Source: Cyathus striatus
Taxonomy: Eukaryota; Basidiomycota; Agaricomycetes; Agaricales; Nidulariaceae
Reading direction: 5' to 3'
DNA: 64,000 bases
NCBI GenBank assembly: GCA_025738555.1
Contig: JAOVFP010000004.1
Span: 4,154,001 to 4,218,000, forward strand
This document shows, one piece after another, positions 10,101 through 21,192 of the stretch. The notes beneath the pieces are model-generated. The model was not told the origin of the DNA. It saw only the letters and a list, made by a program, of their open reading frames with translations, and did no database searches. The position numbers and the translations under genes are program-made. The stretch's first letter is position 1. Each line of letters begins with the position of its first letter.

Positions 10101-10925
10101 GTTCGAATATATTTACTGCTATAATATGATCGTCCGATTCAAGATTTATCTGTTCGTCTAGATCAGATTTATCTTCTTCTGGATCCATCGTATTTATTAA
10201 TGGAGTACATTCTATCAGACATCGTGTAAATTTGATTGCTCCTTCCTTCCAATCTATTTCTGGATTGTGGGTTCGTAGCCAATCATGTCCGATAAACATA
10301 GATGCTTTTCCTAAATTAATAACAGCGAGTTGTAATATTTCTACGTGTCTTCCATGTCGTACTCTTAGTTCAACATAATCGGTGATAGATCCATCGCTGT
10401 TAAGAGTTCCGTCTGCATTATAAACCGGAGAGGGTCGTGGATATTTCTTTGTTGTGAGTTGATGTTCTTCCACAAATCTCCGATTAATACAAGTTCCAGT
10501 ACTTCCGCTATCGAGTAATGCTTTTAATCCGTATGTTCGTTGAGTATCTAATGTGGTGACCATTAAATCAAGATCCATCTGATTTCCGTTCGTTCCTCTG
10601 ATAAATCTTTTAGGTTTTCTTAATTCTTCTAACGCAGGAATCACATCTTGATCTGAAAGATCGTTTAATTCCATAATCGTTTTCTGAATTACTTCAGGTC
10701 TCCGTTTGGGATGTGTCCAAATACTCAATGTGGCTAGGGCAAGTTCCGATGTTTGGTCTTTTAATCTCCGTGCGACCCAATACACGTTTCCAGGTTTTAC
10801 TTCCTGATTAGGGAAGGCGCGTTTAGTTCTTTCTTTCTGTAACGATACGTATTTTGATTCCAGATCTACCATAGGTACAGTTACATTAGAAGGTACATAA
10901 AATGAGGCCGGCGAGTTCGCGCTCA
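7111..10925 (-). pseudogene. Element B pol: protease, RT, RNase H, integrase, chromodomain
   Basis: One frame of about 1,270 codons, broken only by TGA at 8743-8745, 8644-8646 and 8230-8232. Each replaces an arginine preserved in a relative. Order: protease (LLDSGSTGTCINRRF), RT with IVYMDDILIF, RNase H (VEADSSDFANGAIL, ending in the broken LN-R-RQAR site), zinc-binding HHCC integrase start (CEACQRTNIH), integrase core (MVVVDRFTKM, SDQGSQF, NGQVERVNQEIEQYL), and a C-terminal chromodomain (VLYKIKWKGYSYDHCTWEP). The chromodomain defines it as a chromovirus, which targets chromatin during integration. It enters from gag in the -1 frame near 10923. Confidence 0.93.
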
Positions 10926-12173
10926 CTGCTGGCCTTGGGGAAAACCCAATTGAGCAATGAGTAGAGCGCGTTGTTCTTCCGATAGTTTAGTTACGTCTGG
11001 TAATTCTACAACTCCACTAGTGGAGGCTACAGGTATGGAAGAGTCCGTGTTTACATTACGTTGTACATAGGGTCCACGAGGTTTCTTTGGACATGTGTTG
11101 GACATGTGTCCTTTCTCTTTGCAATAAAAACAATGACCTTCTTTTTTCAATTGATCAAGATCCATACGATTACCACCTTGTGATACCATAAGATTGGAGC
11201 GGTCGGGTGTTTTTTGCTGCATGTTCGGTGTTTGTTGGGTTCCAGGGCTCGTGTTATTTTGAGAACGTCCGGAATTCTGATTTTGATTCTGAGGTCATCC
11301 AAAATTTTGCTGAGTACGTCCAAAATTAGCTTCTCAACGATTCCTTTCGTATTCCGCGGCTTTGTCAACCCAATCGATAAGTTTATCGGTGACTTTAAGT
11401 CCACCAACTTCCATAAGTCTTTGGGCCAGTAAGGGGTGCATGCCGCGTCGGTATTTGTCTACTAAAGCCGTGTTATCGAATCCGGTAAGATTCATCCATT
11501 GCATGAAATCGATCGTGTAATCTTCAACAAGTCGTGTTCCTTGTACAACCTTGTTGATCTGCTCAATTGCGTTATTCTGAGTTTCTGTGGAGATGAAAAA
11601 GAATTGGAGTCATTCAACAAACGTGTTCCAGTCAGCGAATGGACAGGCCATTCTAAATGCTTCATGAATAATAGCGGGGGAGTCGTCTGTTGCTGGAATG
11701 TTAACCTTCTGTGTGTCCTGTAGGGTGGGTTCTTTTCCATCGTGTAGTGATTTCCATTGAGCTTGTTCTTCGTTGAACAGGATCAGATCTCCTAAAAATG
11801 TATCTGCCCATCATTGGGCTCGATTGTCCTTTCCCTTTTTGACTTTCGGTAATGCGATTGTAATCTTTTTCCAATCATTCATGATGTTCTTTTCCTGAAA
11901 GTATAACATCATTTGCTTAATCCAGTTGTTAACCGTATGGGGGTCTCCTTCATAATCTTCTGGAATTTCAACCTTTTCCCTTGGTTCCGGTCGATCTTCC
12001 TTAATTCCGTCTCTAATTTCCTTAATGACTCCTTGAGTCATTGCAGAAACGCTTTCTGTGACTAGCTGCTTATTGGCAGGAGTCATGTTTGTCCATCTGG
12101 TCACAATCTCGTCTTTCATGAAGACCATCACTATGGCTGTGATGAAGCCAAGAATAACTTCGGCGGAGATCAT
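10923..12173 (-). pseudogene. Element B gag, four TGA stops
   Basis: 417 codons from the ATG at 12173, which overlaps the ORF1 stop (TAATG). It opens with a hydrophobic helix (VILGFITAIVMVFM), unusual for Gag, followed by a capsid-like core (VEIPEDYEGDPHTVNNWIKQ onward) and a CCHC knuckle (CFYCKEKGHMSNTC). TGA codons at 11811, 11610, 11334 and 11295 interrupt it; C keeps arginine at some of these. The last codons contain the GGGTTTT heptamer (10941-10947 on the minus strand). Confidence 0.85.
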
Positions 12174-12481
12174 TATAGATCGATGTCGGAGTCAGGGTAT
12201 GTCGGTGTGGGTAGTTCTCTACCGTCGTTATCAACGGTGTTAAGAAGGGTTTCGTATCCTAAAGGGGAATAGAAATCTCTTTCGAATGGGGAAATATATC
12301 GAGTGGGAGTACTAAATCTAAGTACGTCGTCGTGTCCGGGTTCGGTGATAATGGTGAGGGTTCGAAGAATAGGGTGTATAGGAGGAGTGGAATGGCGAGG
12401 TGGTGGAATATAGTCAGGGATTTGGTGAAGGGATAGGTATGTGTTGGGGTCAAAATCCGAGTCGTCGGAGTCCACCGACAC
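12173..12481 (-). CDS. Element B ORF1, start codon changed to GTG
   Basis: Same small acidic protein as in A and C: SDDSDFDP, NTYLSLHQIP, YISPFE and GYETLLNT. At the position of the ATG used in A and C this copy has GTG (12481-12479), a transition that probably destroys initiation. The frame continues open upstream to another GTG near 12616. The stop TAA shares its last base with the gag ATG. Function unknown. Confidence 0.55.
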   Translation of the reverse strand: MSVDSDDSDFDPNTYLSLHQIPDYIPPPRHSTPPIHPILRTLTIITEPGHDDVLRFSTPTRYISPFERDFYSPLGYETLLNTVDNDGRELPTPTYPDSDIDL

Positions 12482-12970
12482 GGCTCTCGGAGTTTGGGGA
12501 CGGGAATAGGGTTTAGGGCAAGTTTGAGGGATATAGATGGGTACAGATGAAGAGGGAATGTGATAGGAGCAGGATCGGAGTGATCGAAGGGTTTGGGAAC
12601 GAGTAATTGGTGCCACCGTGATAGATCGAGTAACAGAAGCTCTTGAGGATGCTTGGAAACTAGCGAGACATCCTAAGTTTCACGCACACTTTCTTGCAGA
12701 TAGAACCAGCTGGGGCAACACGTGGTAGCCTCCCCAGTCACTGGCACCGTGCCAAACTTAAGGCAGAGGGCCTAAGATGATCGGTAATTCGGACAGTGTC
12801 GGGCTCAACGTTACACCGGTCCTCTCGTACTTCCAAGTACAATGATCAAGTCTATCGAATGGAGTGTACGTCTGGTCCAAGAGGTCCAAGACGGGGAACG
12901 AGGTATGAGGAAAAGTTTTGCCGGGGTTCGGCGGGAGTAAGGAGAAGTTCGGGGTCGAGGAATGAGGTAG

Positions 12971-12981
12971 ATTCTTGTGCT
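12971..12981 (-). promoter_or_regulatory. Element B primer-binding site
   Basis: Two bases downstream of the 5' LTR on the minus strand. Complementary over 11 bases to the predicted transcript start inside the LTR (13076-13086), as in A. Confidence 0.8.
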
Positions 12982-12983
12982 TT

Positions 12984-13356
12984 TGTTAGCAACAGACGAG
13001 CAAAATACTCGAAGCCGAACTTAAACACTTGAACGTGAGAGAGAAGTGAGTCTTATTGCTAATCTGGAATAAACTAGCACAAGAATAACGAACTACTAAC
13101 TAGAAAGACCGTATTTATAGAAAAGAACCATGAAGTAATCGCATGTACTTTAGCCTACACTACAACGCATGTTACTGTGCTTCTACATTAAGAACTCATG
13201 TAATACGTATGGCCGAACTGCATAACTGTGCCCACAGTTGTGATGAGTAACATATGTTGATATGCATGGTGTCCGCATTGTAGGTCATGTGACTATCACA
13301 TGACATAGATAAGATATGATTAGATAAGAGATTAGATAAATGACGAAATCCTAACA
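12984..13356 (-). repeat. Element B 5' LTR
   Basis: 373 bp. On the minus strand a TATAAATA box lies about 33 bp before ATTCTTGTGCT, mirroring element A. Confidence 0.95.
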
Positions 13357-13361
13357 ACCTA

Positions 13362-14356
13362 CCCCTGTGTACAATGCTGATGGAACTCTCAATAGTGATG
13401 GAGCTATCACCGATTATGTTGAATTAAAAGTCCGACTCAGAAGACATGTAGAAATCATTCAATTTGCTGTCTCTAATCTTGGAAAAGCTTCCATGTTTAT
13501 TGGTCACAATTGGCTTAAAATTCATAATCCGGAAATAGATTGGAAAGAGAATACAATTAAATTCACATGCTGTCCAATAGAATGTACTCTGCTGATTAAT
13601 ACAATGAACCCAGAGGAAGAAGAATCGGATCTAGATGAACTGATTAATCTAGAAACAGACAATCGAATTATAGCAGTAAACTTATTCGAACAAATTGAAA
13701 TAAGAGTATTCCAAACAACTGCCTCTAGGATAGCTGAAGCACAAAATCAGCAGAAACCAAAGAAGCACTGGAAGGAAACAATCCCAATGTATTATCATGA
13801 GTTCAAAAAAGTATTTGCGAAAGAATCATTTGATAAACTTCCACCACAACGACCATGGGATCATGCTATTGAACTTTTACCTGGATCTATGTCATTTGAT
13901 TGTAAAATTTATCCATTAAATCTGGATGAACAAAAACAACTCAATGAATTCCTAGATGAAAACCTTAATTCCAGATGCATCCGACCTTCAAAATCACCTT
14001 GGGCATCCCCATTCTTCTTTATTAAAAAGAAAGATGGTTCACTTCGACCAATCCAAGATTATCGAAAGTTAAATGAAATGATGGTTAAAAATAGATACCC
14101 TTTACCATTAATTCAAGAACTAGTAGATAAATTAAAAAAGGCACGATACTTTACGAAATTGGATATTCGATGGGGATACAACAATGTTTGAATCAAAGAA
14201 GGAGATGAGCAATATGCAGCATTCCGAACAAATCGAGGATTATTCGAACCCTTAGTCATGTTCTTCGATCTTACCAACTCTCCGGCTACTTTCCAAACCA
14301 TGATGAATGATATTTTCAGAATGGAAATTAATGAAGGAACGGTAATTGTCTATATG
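13362..14356 (+). pseudogene. Element A pol, part 3 (protease end and RT)
   Basis: Resumes after element B with PVYNADGTLNSDGAITDY and runs through the RT fingers and palm (PLNLDEQKQLNEFL, WASPFFFIKKKDGSLRPIQ, KLDIRWGYNN). One TGA at 14189-14191 replaces arginine. It ends inside the catalytic motif (VIVYM), split from DD by element C at 14357. Confidence 0.9.
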
Positions 14357-14730
14357 TGTTAGCGACAGACGAGCAAAATACTCGAAGCCAAACTTAAACA
14401 CTTGAACATGAGAGAAAGATGAGTCTTATTACTAGTCTGGAATAAACTAGCACAAGAATAACGAACTACTGACTAGAAAGACCGTATTTATAGAGAAGAA
14501 CCATGAAGTAATCGCATGTACATTAACCTACACTACAACGCATGTTACTGTGCTTCTATATTAAGAACTCATGTAATACGTATGTTTGAACTGTGCAACT
14601 GTGCCCACAGTGATGATGAGTAACATATATTGATACACATGGTGTCCGCATTGTAGGTCATGTGACTATCACATGACATAGATAAGATATGATTAGATTA
14701 AGAGATTAGATAAGCAACGAAATCCTAACA
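14357..14730 (-). repeat. Element C 3' LTR
   Basis: 374 bp, paired with 20814-21187. Confidence 0.95.
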
Positions 14731-14747
14731 TTACCCCCCCTTTAAGA
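14731..14747 (-). promoter_or_regulatory. Element C polypurine tract
   Basis: On the minus strand it reads CTTAAAGGGGGGGTAA next to the LTR. The conserved GTCGTG/CACGAC hairpin (14748-14763) is immediately upstream. Confidence 0.75.
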
Positions 14748-14756
14748 GTCGTGTCC

Positions 14757-14909
14757 TCACGACATTTCAATTGATTCTTCTGTTCGTGGGGATCATTCTT
14801 GAATTCGAAGGATTATTCGAGGTATATAATGACCAAGTATGAAAACGGCCATGCAGAGAATGAAGATGACAATAACATAGATCAAAAGAGTGATGTTGTT
14901 GGAGAGCAT
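14757..14909 (-). pseudogene. Element C small membrane ORF with one TGA
   Basis: Same length (51 codons) and nearly the same peptide as 6921-7073 in B. The hydrophobic helix is intact. A single TGA in the polar tail replaces the arginine after LRIQE. Confidence 0.5.
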
Positions 14910-14942
14910 TTTGAATAATTAGAAACAATAGTATGTTGTTCC

Positions 14943-17900
14943 TTATATATTTGGACATTCCGGATTTTCCCGATGGAATTTATTTAATAGACTTTTGGAT
15001 CCCGATAATGATGTAATTGGTTCCCATGTACAATGATCGTAAGAATAACCTTTCCATTTAATTTTATATAGAACTTTCTTCCGATTAATCTTCCACGCTA
15101 AAATTGATTCTACTTCATAATGTTCTTGATCATCAACAAGAATAGTCGGCGGTGGTTTCGGTTTCTGTTGTGATTTGTACTGTGCAGGAACATATTTCGT
15201 GAGAAGTTGCGTGTTAAATACCGGATGTTTTCGGCCCCAGGATTTTGGTAATTGTATTTCATACGAGGCTAAACCGATCTTCTTTAAAACTTTAAATGGT
15301 CCATATCTTTTATCATCTAATTTTGCCACAGGTCTATTGGATTTAAAATTGATTCCTTCTATGTAAACAAGATCACCAATTTTGTATTCAGGTGATTCAT
15401 TTCGGTTTCTGTCATAACCTCTTTTCATGGCTTCATTTGATAATGTAAGTGCTGCCTTTGCATTTTCTCTAGCCTTCGTTATTGTGGTTATAAATTCTTC
15501 AACTCCGATTATACGAGAAGTTCCATTTGGTCTAATTCCTCCATATGGATGATGTCCATACATTAAATAGAAAGGTGTGTATCCCGTTGATCGATGTATT
15601 GTATCATTATAATTAAATTCTGTTACTGCTAATTTATCGGCCCAATCGTCCTGATCGTAGTTTACGTAAATTCTGAGATATTGTTCTATCTCTTGATTTA
15701 CTCGTTCTACCTGTCCGTTTGTTTGTGGTCAATATGCTGTTGATAAGTTCATTTTAACACCTAGTCTTTTTGTGAATTCTTTAGTGAAATGAGATGCGAA
15801 TTGTGATCCTCGATCACTAATAATTCGTTGCGGCATTCCAAAGTTTTTAAATACTTTTTCTAAATATAATTCTGCGACTCCAGGACTATCGATTTCCTTA
15901 TTGCATGGAATAAAGGCTGCCATTTTAGTGAATCGATCAACTACTACCATTAAAAAGTCAAATCCTCGGGAATATGGAAGTGGTCCAACAAAATCAATAG
16001 ATATTGTATGCCATGGTCCTTCAGGAATACTATTAGGATTTAATAGTCCTATTGGTTTTGTTCGATGAATATTCATCCTTTGGCATGCTTCACAGCCGGA
16101 AACATATTTGATTATGTCAGATCTTATTCTGGGCCACCAATAATTTCTGGTTATTAATTCCTGAGTTTTATATTCACTGTGATGTCCTGATATTGCTGAA
16201 TCATGACAAAGTTTAATTATGCGTTCCCTAAGTTTTGCATTTTTTGGAATGTAAACTTGATCCTTCCATGTAATAATTCCTTCTGGTGATTTGAACCAAT
16301 CTTTTGATTTAAGTTGAAGCATTTTAATTACTTCTTTGTCTCGATTGTTCCTGGATTTTCGAACTTGTTCCATTATTTCTTCATCTTCACCGTGAACATC
16401 ATATGTTTGTCTAAAATGTTCTGGTCTTAGAAGAATAATGTCTTCATTATCATGATCTCCCTGTTCATGTTCAGCTCTTCGAGATAATAAATCCGCTTTT
16501 GTCATCTGACTTCCTGGTTTATGATGTAATGTATAATGGAACTCTGATAATTCCGTATGCCATCTTGCCTGTCTTCGATTTAACTTTTGTGGTTTTTTAA
16601 AATATTGGAGATTTTTGTGATCTGTCCAAATCTCGAATATTTGTTTTGCTCCCAAAAGATACTGTCTCCACGTGTCTAATGCTCTCATTATTGTGAGCAT
16701 TTCCTTATCATAGATTTCGTAATTTCGTTCAGTTGGGCTTAAAGCATGTGATAGGAAGGCAATTGGTCTCCATTTTCCGTCTATTTGTTCCTGGGATAAT
16801 ATAGCTCCATTTGCAAAATCTGATGAATCTGCTTCGACACGATATTTTCTGTCATCATTCGGCATTGCTAAGATTGGTGCCGATATGATCTGGTCTTTTA
16901 ATTCGGAAAATGCCAATGCTTGATTAAGTTCCCACTTCCATTTGTTCTTTCCGGTTAATTTGTGAAGAGGTTTTGCTATTTTTGCAAATCCTTGAATGAA
17001 TCTTCGGTAGAAGTTAATAAATCCGAGGAATTGTTGAAGTTCACGTTTATTATTAGGTACTGGCCAGTCGACTACTGCTTTTACTTTTTCAGAATCCATT
17101 CGTACAGAATTCTTTGAGATAATAAGTCCTAAGTATTCGACTTCAGCCTTTTCGAAAAAACATTTTTCCGGTTTAAGATATAATTCATGTAGTTCTAATT
17201 TCCTAAGAACTCTTTTAACCATCTTTCTATGTTCTTCCAATGTTTCCGTGAATATCAAAATGTCATCCATATAAACGATTATGGTTCCTTCATTAATTTC
17301 TGTTCTAAAGATATCATTCATCATCGTTTGGAATGTTGCCGGTGAATTGGTAAGACCAAAGAACATGACTAATGGTTCGAATAACCCTCGATTGGTTCTA
17401 AATGCAGCATATTGTTCGTCGCCTTCTTTAATTTGAACATTATTATAGCCCCATCGAATATCTAATTTGGTAAAATACCGTGCCTTCTTGAGTTTATCTA
17501 CTAATTCTTGAATTAACGGTAATGGATATCTATTTTTGATTGTTAATTCATTTAATTTTCGATAATCCTGGATTGGTCTTAAAGATCCGTCTTTCTTTTT
17601 AATAAAGAAAAATGGTGAAGCCCAGGGTGACTTTGAAGGTCTGATATGTCCTGAATTGAGATTTTCGTCAAGAAATTCATCTAATTGTTTTTGTTCATCT
17701 AAATTTAATGGATAGATTTTACAATCAAATGAAGTTGCTCCTGGAAGTAATTCAATAGCATGATCCCAAGGTCGACGAGGAGGAAGTTTATCAAATGATT
17801 CCTTTGTAAATACTTTCTCAAATTCATGGTAATACATCGGAACAGTTTCCTTCCAATGCTTCTTTGGTTTCTGCTGATTTTGTGCTTCAGCAATTTTTGA

Positions 17901-18757
17901 AGCCATGGTTTGGAATGCTCTGAGTTCTATTTGTTTGAAGATATTTACTGCAATAATATGATTGTCCGTTTCTAGATTAATCTGTTCATCTAAGTCAGAT
18001 TCATCTTCTTCCAGATCCATCATATTAATTAGTGGAGTACATTCAATAGGACAACATGTAAATTTAATTGTTTTGTTTTTCCAATCTATTTCTGGATTGT
18101 GTGTTCGAAGCCAATCGTGTCCAATGAACATAGAAGCTTTCCCTAAATTGATGACTGCGAGTTGTAGTATCTCTACATGTTTCCCTAAACATACTCTTAG
18201 TTCAACATAATCCGTAATAGATCCATCTGCATTAAGGGTTCCGTCCGCGTTGTAAACAGGAGTTGGTCGTGGAAACTTTTTTGTCGTAATTTGATTATTT
18301 TCAACAAATCTTCGACTAATACAAGTTCCAGTACTTCCACTATCAAGTAATGCTTTTAATCCATAAGTCCGTTGTGTGTCCAAAGTTGTAACTATTAAAT
18401 CAAGATCCATCTGATTTCCATTTGTTCCTCAGATAAATCTTTTAGGTCTTTTTAATTCTTCTAATGCAAGAATCACATCTTGATCCGAAAGATTATTTAA
18501 TTCCTTAATTGTCTTTTGAACTACTTCAGGTCTTCGTTTGGGATGTGTCCAAATACTTAATGTAGCAAGAGCCATTTCCGATGTTTGGTCTTTTAATCTT
18601 CATGCGACCCAATACATGTTTCTGGGTTTTACTTCCTGATTAGGGAAGATGCGCTTGGTTCTTTCTTTTTGTAACAATACATATTTCGATTCCAGATCTA
18701 CCGTAGGTACAGTTACATTAGAAGGTACATAAAAAGAGGCCGGCGAGTTCGCGCTCA
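14943..18757 (-). pseudogene. Element C pol: protease, RT, RNase H, integrase, chromodomain
   Basis: Same frame throughout. Contains the 893-codon open stretch from inside the protease (DSGSTGTCISRRF) through RT (IVYMDDILIF), RNase H (RRQARWHTELSEF), the zinc-binding and core integrase (CEACQRMNIH, MVVVDRFTKM, SDRGSQF), followed by a TGA at 15729-15731 and then the C-terminal chromodomain frame (KIKWKGYSYDHCTWEP). Two more TGAs lie near 18600 and 18430. The RNase H site broken in B is intact here, so B and C decayed independently. Confidence 0.93.
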
Positions 18758-20005
18758 CTGCTGGCCTTGGGGAAAACCCAATTGAGCAATGAGGAGAGCA
18801 CGTTGTTCTTCCGATAATTTGGTTACATCCGGTAATTCTACTATTCCACTAGTGGAAGCTACAGGTATAGAAGAGTCCGTGTTTACATTACGTTGTACAT
18901 ATGGTCCACGAGGTTTCTTAGGGCATGTGTTGGACATGTGTCCTTTTTCTTTGCAATAAAAACATCGACCTTCTTTCTTTAGTTGATCGAGATCCATTCG
19001 ATTACCACCTTGTGATACCGTAAGATTAGAGCGATCAGGTGTCCTTTGTTGCGTGTTCAGTGTCTGTTGGGTTCCGGGGTTTGTGTTATTTTGGGGATGT
19101 CCAGGGTTCTGGTTTTGATTCTGGGGTCATCCGAGATTCTGTTGAGTGCGTCCAAAATTAGCTTCTCTACGGTTCCTTTCGTATTCCGCGGCTTTGTCGA
19201 CCCAATCAATAAGTTTATCAGTGACTTTAAGTCCACCGACTTCCATAAGTCTTCTGGCTAGTAAGGGGTGCATGCCACGTCGATATTTATCTACAAGGGC
19301 CATGTTATCAAATCCAGTAAGATTCATCCATTGCATGAAATTGATCGTATAGTCTTCAACAGGTTGTGTTCCTTGTACAACCTTATTGATCTGTTCAATT
19401 GCATTATTCTGAGTTTCTGTTGAAATGAAGAAGAATTGGAGTCGTTCGACGAATGTATTCCAGTCAGCAAATGGACAAGCTGTCTTAAATGCCTTGTGAA
19501 TAATAGCTGGGGAATCTTCCGTTGTGGGGATGTTAACTCTCTGTGTGTCCTGTAAAGTGGGTTCCTTTCCATTGTGTAATAATTTCCATTGAGCTTGTTC
19601 TTCGTTAAACAAGATCAAATCTCCTAGAAATGTGTCTGCCCAACGTTGGGCTCAATTGTCCTTTCCTTTCTTTACTTTGGGCAATGCGATCGTAATTTTC
19701 TTCCAGTCATTCGTAATATTCTTTTCCTGAAAGTACAGCATCATACGTCTAATCCAATTATTAACCATATGGGGATCTCCTTCGTAATCTTCCGGAATCT
19801 CGACCTTTTCCTTTGGTTCCGGTCAATCCTCCTTAATTCCGTCTCTTATTTCCTTAATGACTCCTTGAGTCATTGCGGAAACACTTTCTGTGACCAACTG
19901 TTTATTTGCAGGGGTCATATTTGTCCATCTGGTTACGATTTCATCTTTCATAAAGACCATCACTATGGCTGTGATGAAGCCAAGAATAACTTCGGTGGAG
20001 ATCAT
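18755..20005 (-). pseudogene. Element C gag with TGA stops
   Basis: 417-codon frame as in B, with the hydrophobic start (VILGFITAIVMVFM), capsid-like core, and CCHC knuckle (CFYCKEKGHMSNTC near 18950). Stops at 19823-19825, near 19650 and at 19127-19129 are TGA. The ATG overlaps the ORF1 stop (TAATG). GGGTTTT lies at 18773-18779 on the minus strand. Confidence 0.85.
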
Positions 20006-20313
20006 TATAGATTGATGTCGGAGTCAGGGTATGTCGGTGTGGGAAGTTCTCTACCATCGTTGTGAACGGTGTTTAACAGGGTTTCATATCCTAAAGGAGA
20101 AAAGAAATCTCTTTCGAATGGGGAAATGTATCGGGTAGGGGTACTAAATCTAAGTACATCATCGTGTCCTGGTTCGGTGATAATGGTAAGGGTTCGGAGA
20201 ATAGGATGTTCTGGAGGAGTAGGGAGATGAGGTGGTGGAGCGTAGTTAGGGATTTGATGAAGGGAAAGATATGTGTTAGGATCAAAATCTGAGTCGTCGG
20301 AGTCCACCGACAT
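20005..20313 (-). CDS. Element C ORF1, intact
   Basis: 102 residues starting MSVDSDDSDFDP and ending DSDINL, intact. Conserved with A and B. Proline-rich in the middle, acidic at both ends, no known domain. The last base of its TAA is the first base of the gag ATG. Confidence 0.65.
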   Translation of the reverse strand: MSVDSDDSDFDPNTYLSLHQIPNYAPPPHLPTPPEHPILRTLTIITEPGHDDVLRFSTPTRYISPFERDFFSPLGYETLLNTVHNDGRELPTPTYPDSDINL

Positions 20314-20800
20314 GGCTCTCGGAGTTTGAGGACGGGAATAGGGTGTAGGACGAGATTGAGGAATGTAGATAGGTATGGATGAAGAAGGGATGTGATAGGA
20401 ACGAGATCAGAGAGTTCGGAGGGTTTTGGAACAAGTAATAGGTGCCACCGTAATAGATCGAGTAACAGAAGCTCTTGAGGATGCTTGGAAACTAGCGAGA
20501 CATCCTAAGTTTCACGCACACTTTCTTGCAGATAGAACCAGCTGGGGCAACACGTGGTAGCCTCCCCAGTCACTGGCGCCGTGCCAAACTTAAGGCAGAG
20601 GGCCTTAGATGATCGGTAATTTGGACAGTGTCGGGCTCAATGTTACACCAGTCCTCTTGTACTTCCAAGTACAACAATCAAGTCTATCGAATGGAGTGTA
20701 CGTCTGGTCCAAGAGGTCCAAGACAGGGAACGAGGTATAGAGAGAAGTTTTGCTGGGGTTCGGCAAGAGAGAAGAAGTTCAGGGTCGAGGAATGAGGTAG

Positions 20801-20811
20801 ATTCTTGTGCT
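20801..20811 (-). promoter_or_regulatory. Element C primer-binding site
   Basis: Eleven bases complementary to the predicted transcript start at 20906-20916, two bases from the 5' LTR. Confidence 0.8.
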
Positions 20812-20813
20812 TT

Positions 20814-21187
20814 TGTTAGCAACAGACGAGCAAAATACTCGAAGCCAAACTTAAACACTTGAACATGAGAGAAAGATGAGTCTTATTACTAGTCTGGAAT
20901 AAACTAGCACAAGAATAACGAACTACTGACTAGAAAGATCGTATTTATAGAGAAGAACCATGAAGTAATCGCATGTACATTAACCTACACTACAACGCAT
21001 GTTACTGTGCTTCTACATTAAGAACTCATGTAATACGTATGTTTGAACTGTGCAACTGTGCCCACAGTGATGATGAGTAATGTATATTGATACGCATGGT
21101 GTCCGCATTGTAGGTCATGTGACTATCACATGACATAGATAAGATATGATTAGATTAAGAGATTAGATAAGCAACGAAATCCTAACA
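20814..21187 (-). repeat. Element C 5' LTR
   Basis: 374 bp, with TATA box and R start as in B. Confidence 0.95.
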
Positions 21188-21192
21188 ATATG

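Larger units (their letters stand above)
6522..13356 (-). mobile_element. Ty3/gypsy chromovirus B, inserted in A
   Basis: 6,835 bp on the minus strand, with 373-bp LTRs and the 5-bp duplication ACCTA at 6517-6521 and 13357-13361. The order along its own strand is LTR, PBS, ORF1, gag, pol, small membrane ORF, hairpin, purine tract, LTR. Its LTRs differ at about four positions, all transitions, so it inserted later than A. Seven in-frame TGA codons (four in gag, three in pol) make it non-autonomous now. Confidence 0.95.
14357..21187 (-). mobile_element. Ty3/gypsy chromovirus C, inserted in the RT of A
   Basis: 6,831 bp on the minus strand with 374-bp LTRs and the 5-bp duplication ATATG at 14352-14356 and 21188-21192. 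A close relative of B in every part. LTRs differ at about six positions, all transitions. Its longest intact pol frame is 893 codons (15729-18410). In-frame TGAs in gag, pol and the membrane ORF inactivate it. Confidence 0.95.

Noticed and set aside
8000..20000. Many plus-strand ORFs of 60-140 codons inside B and C
   Set aside because: All are antisense shadows of gag and pol.
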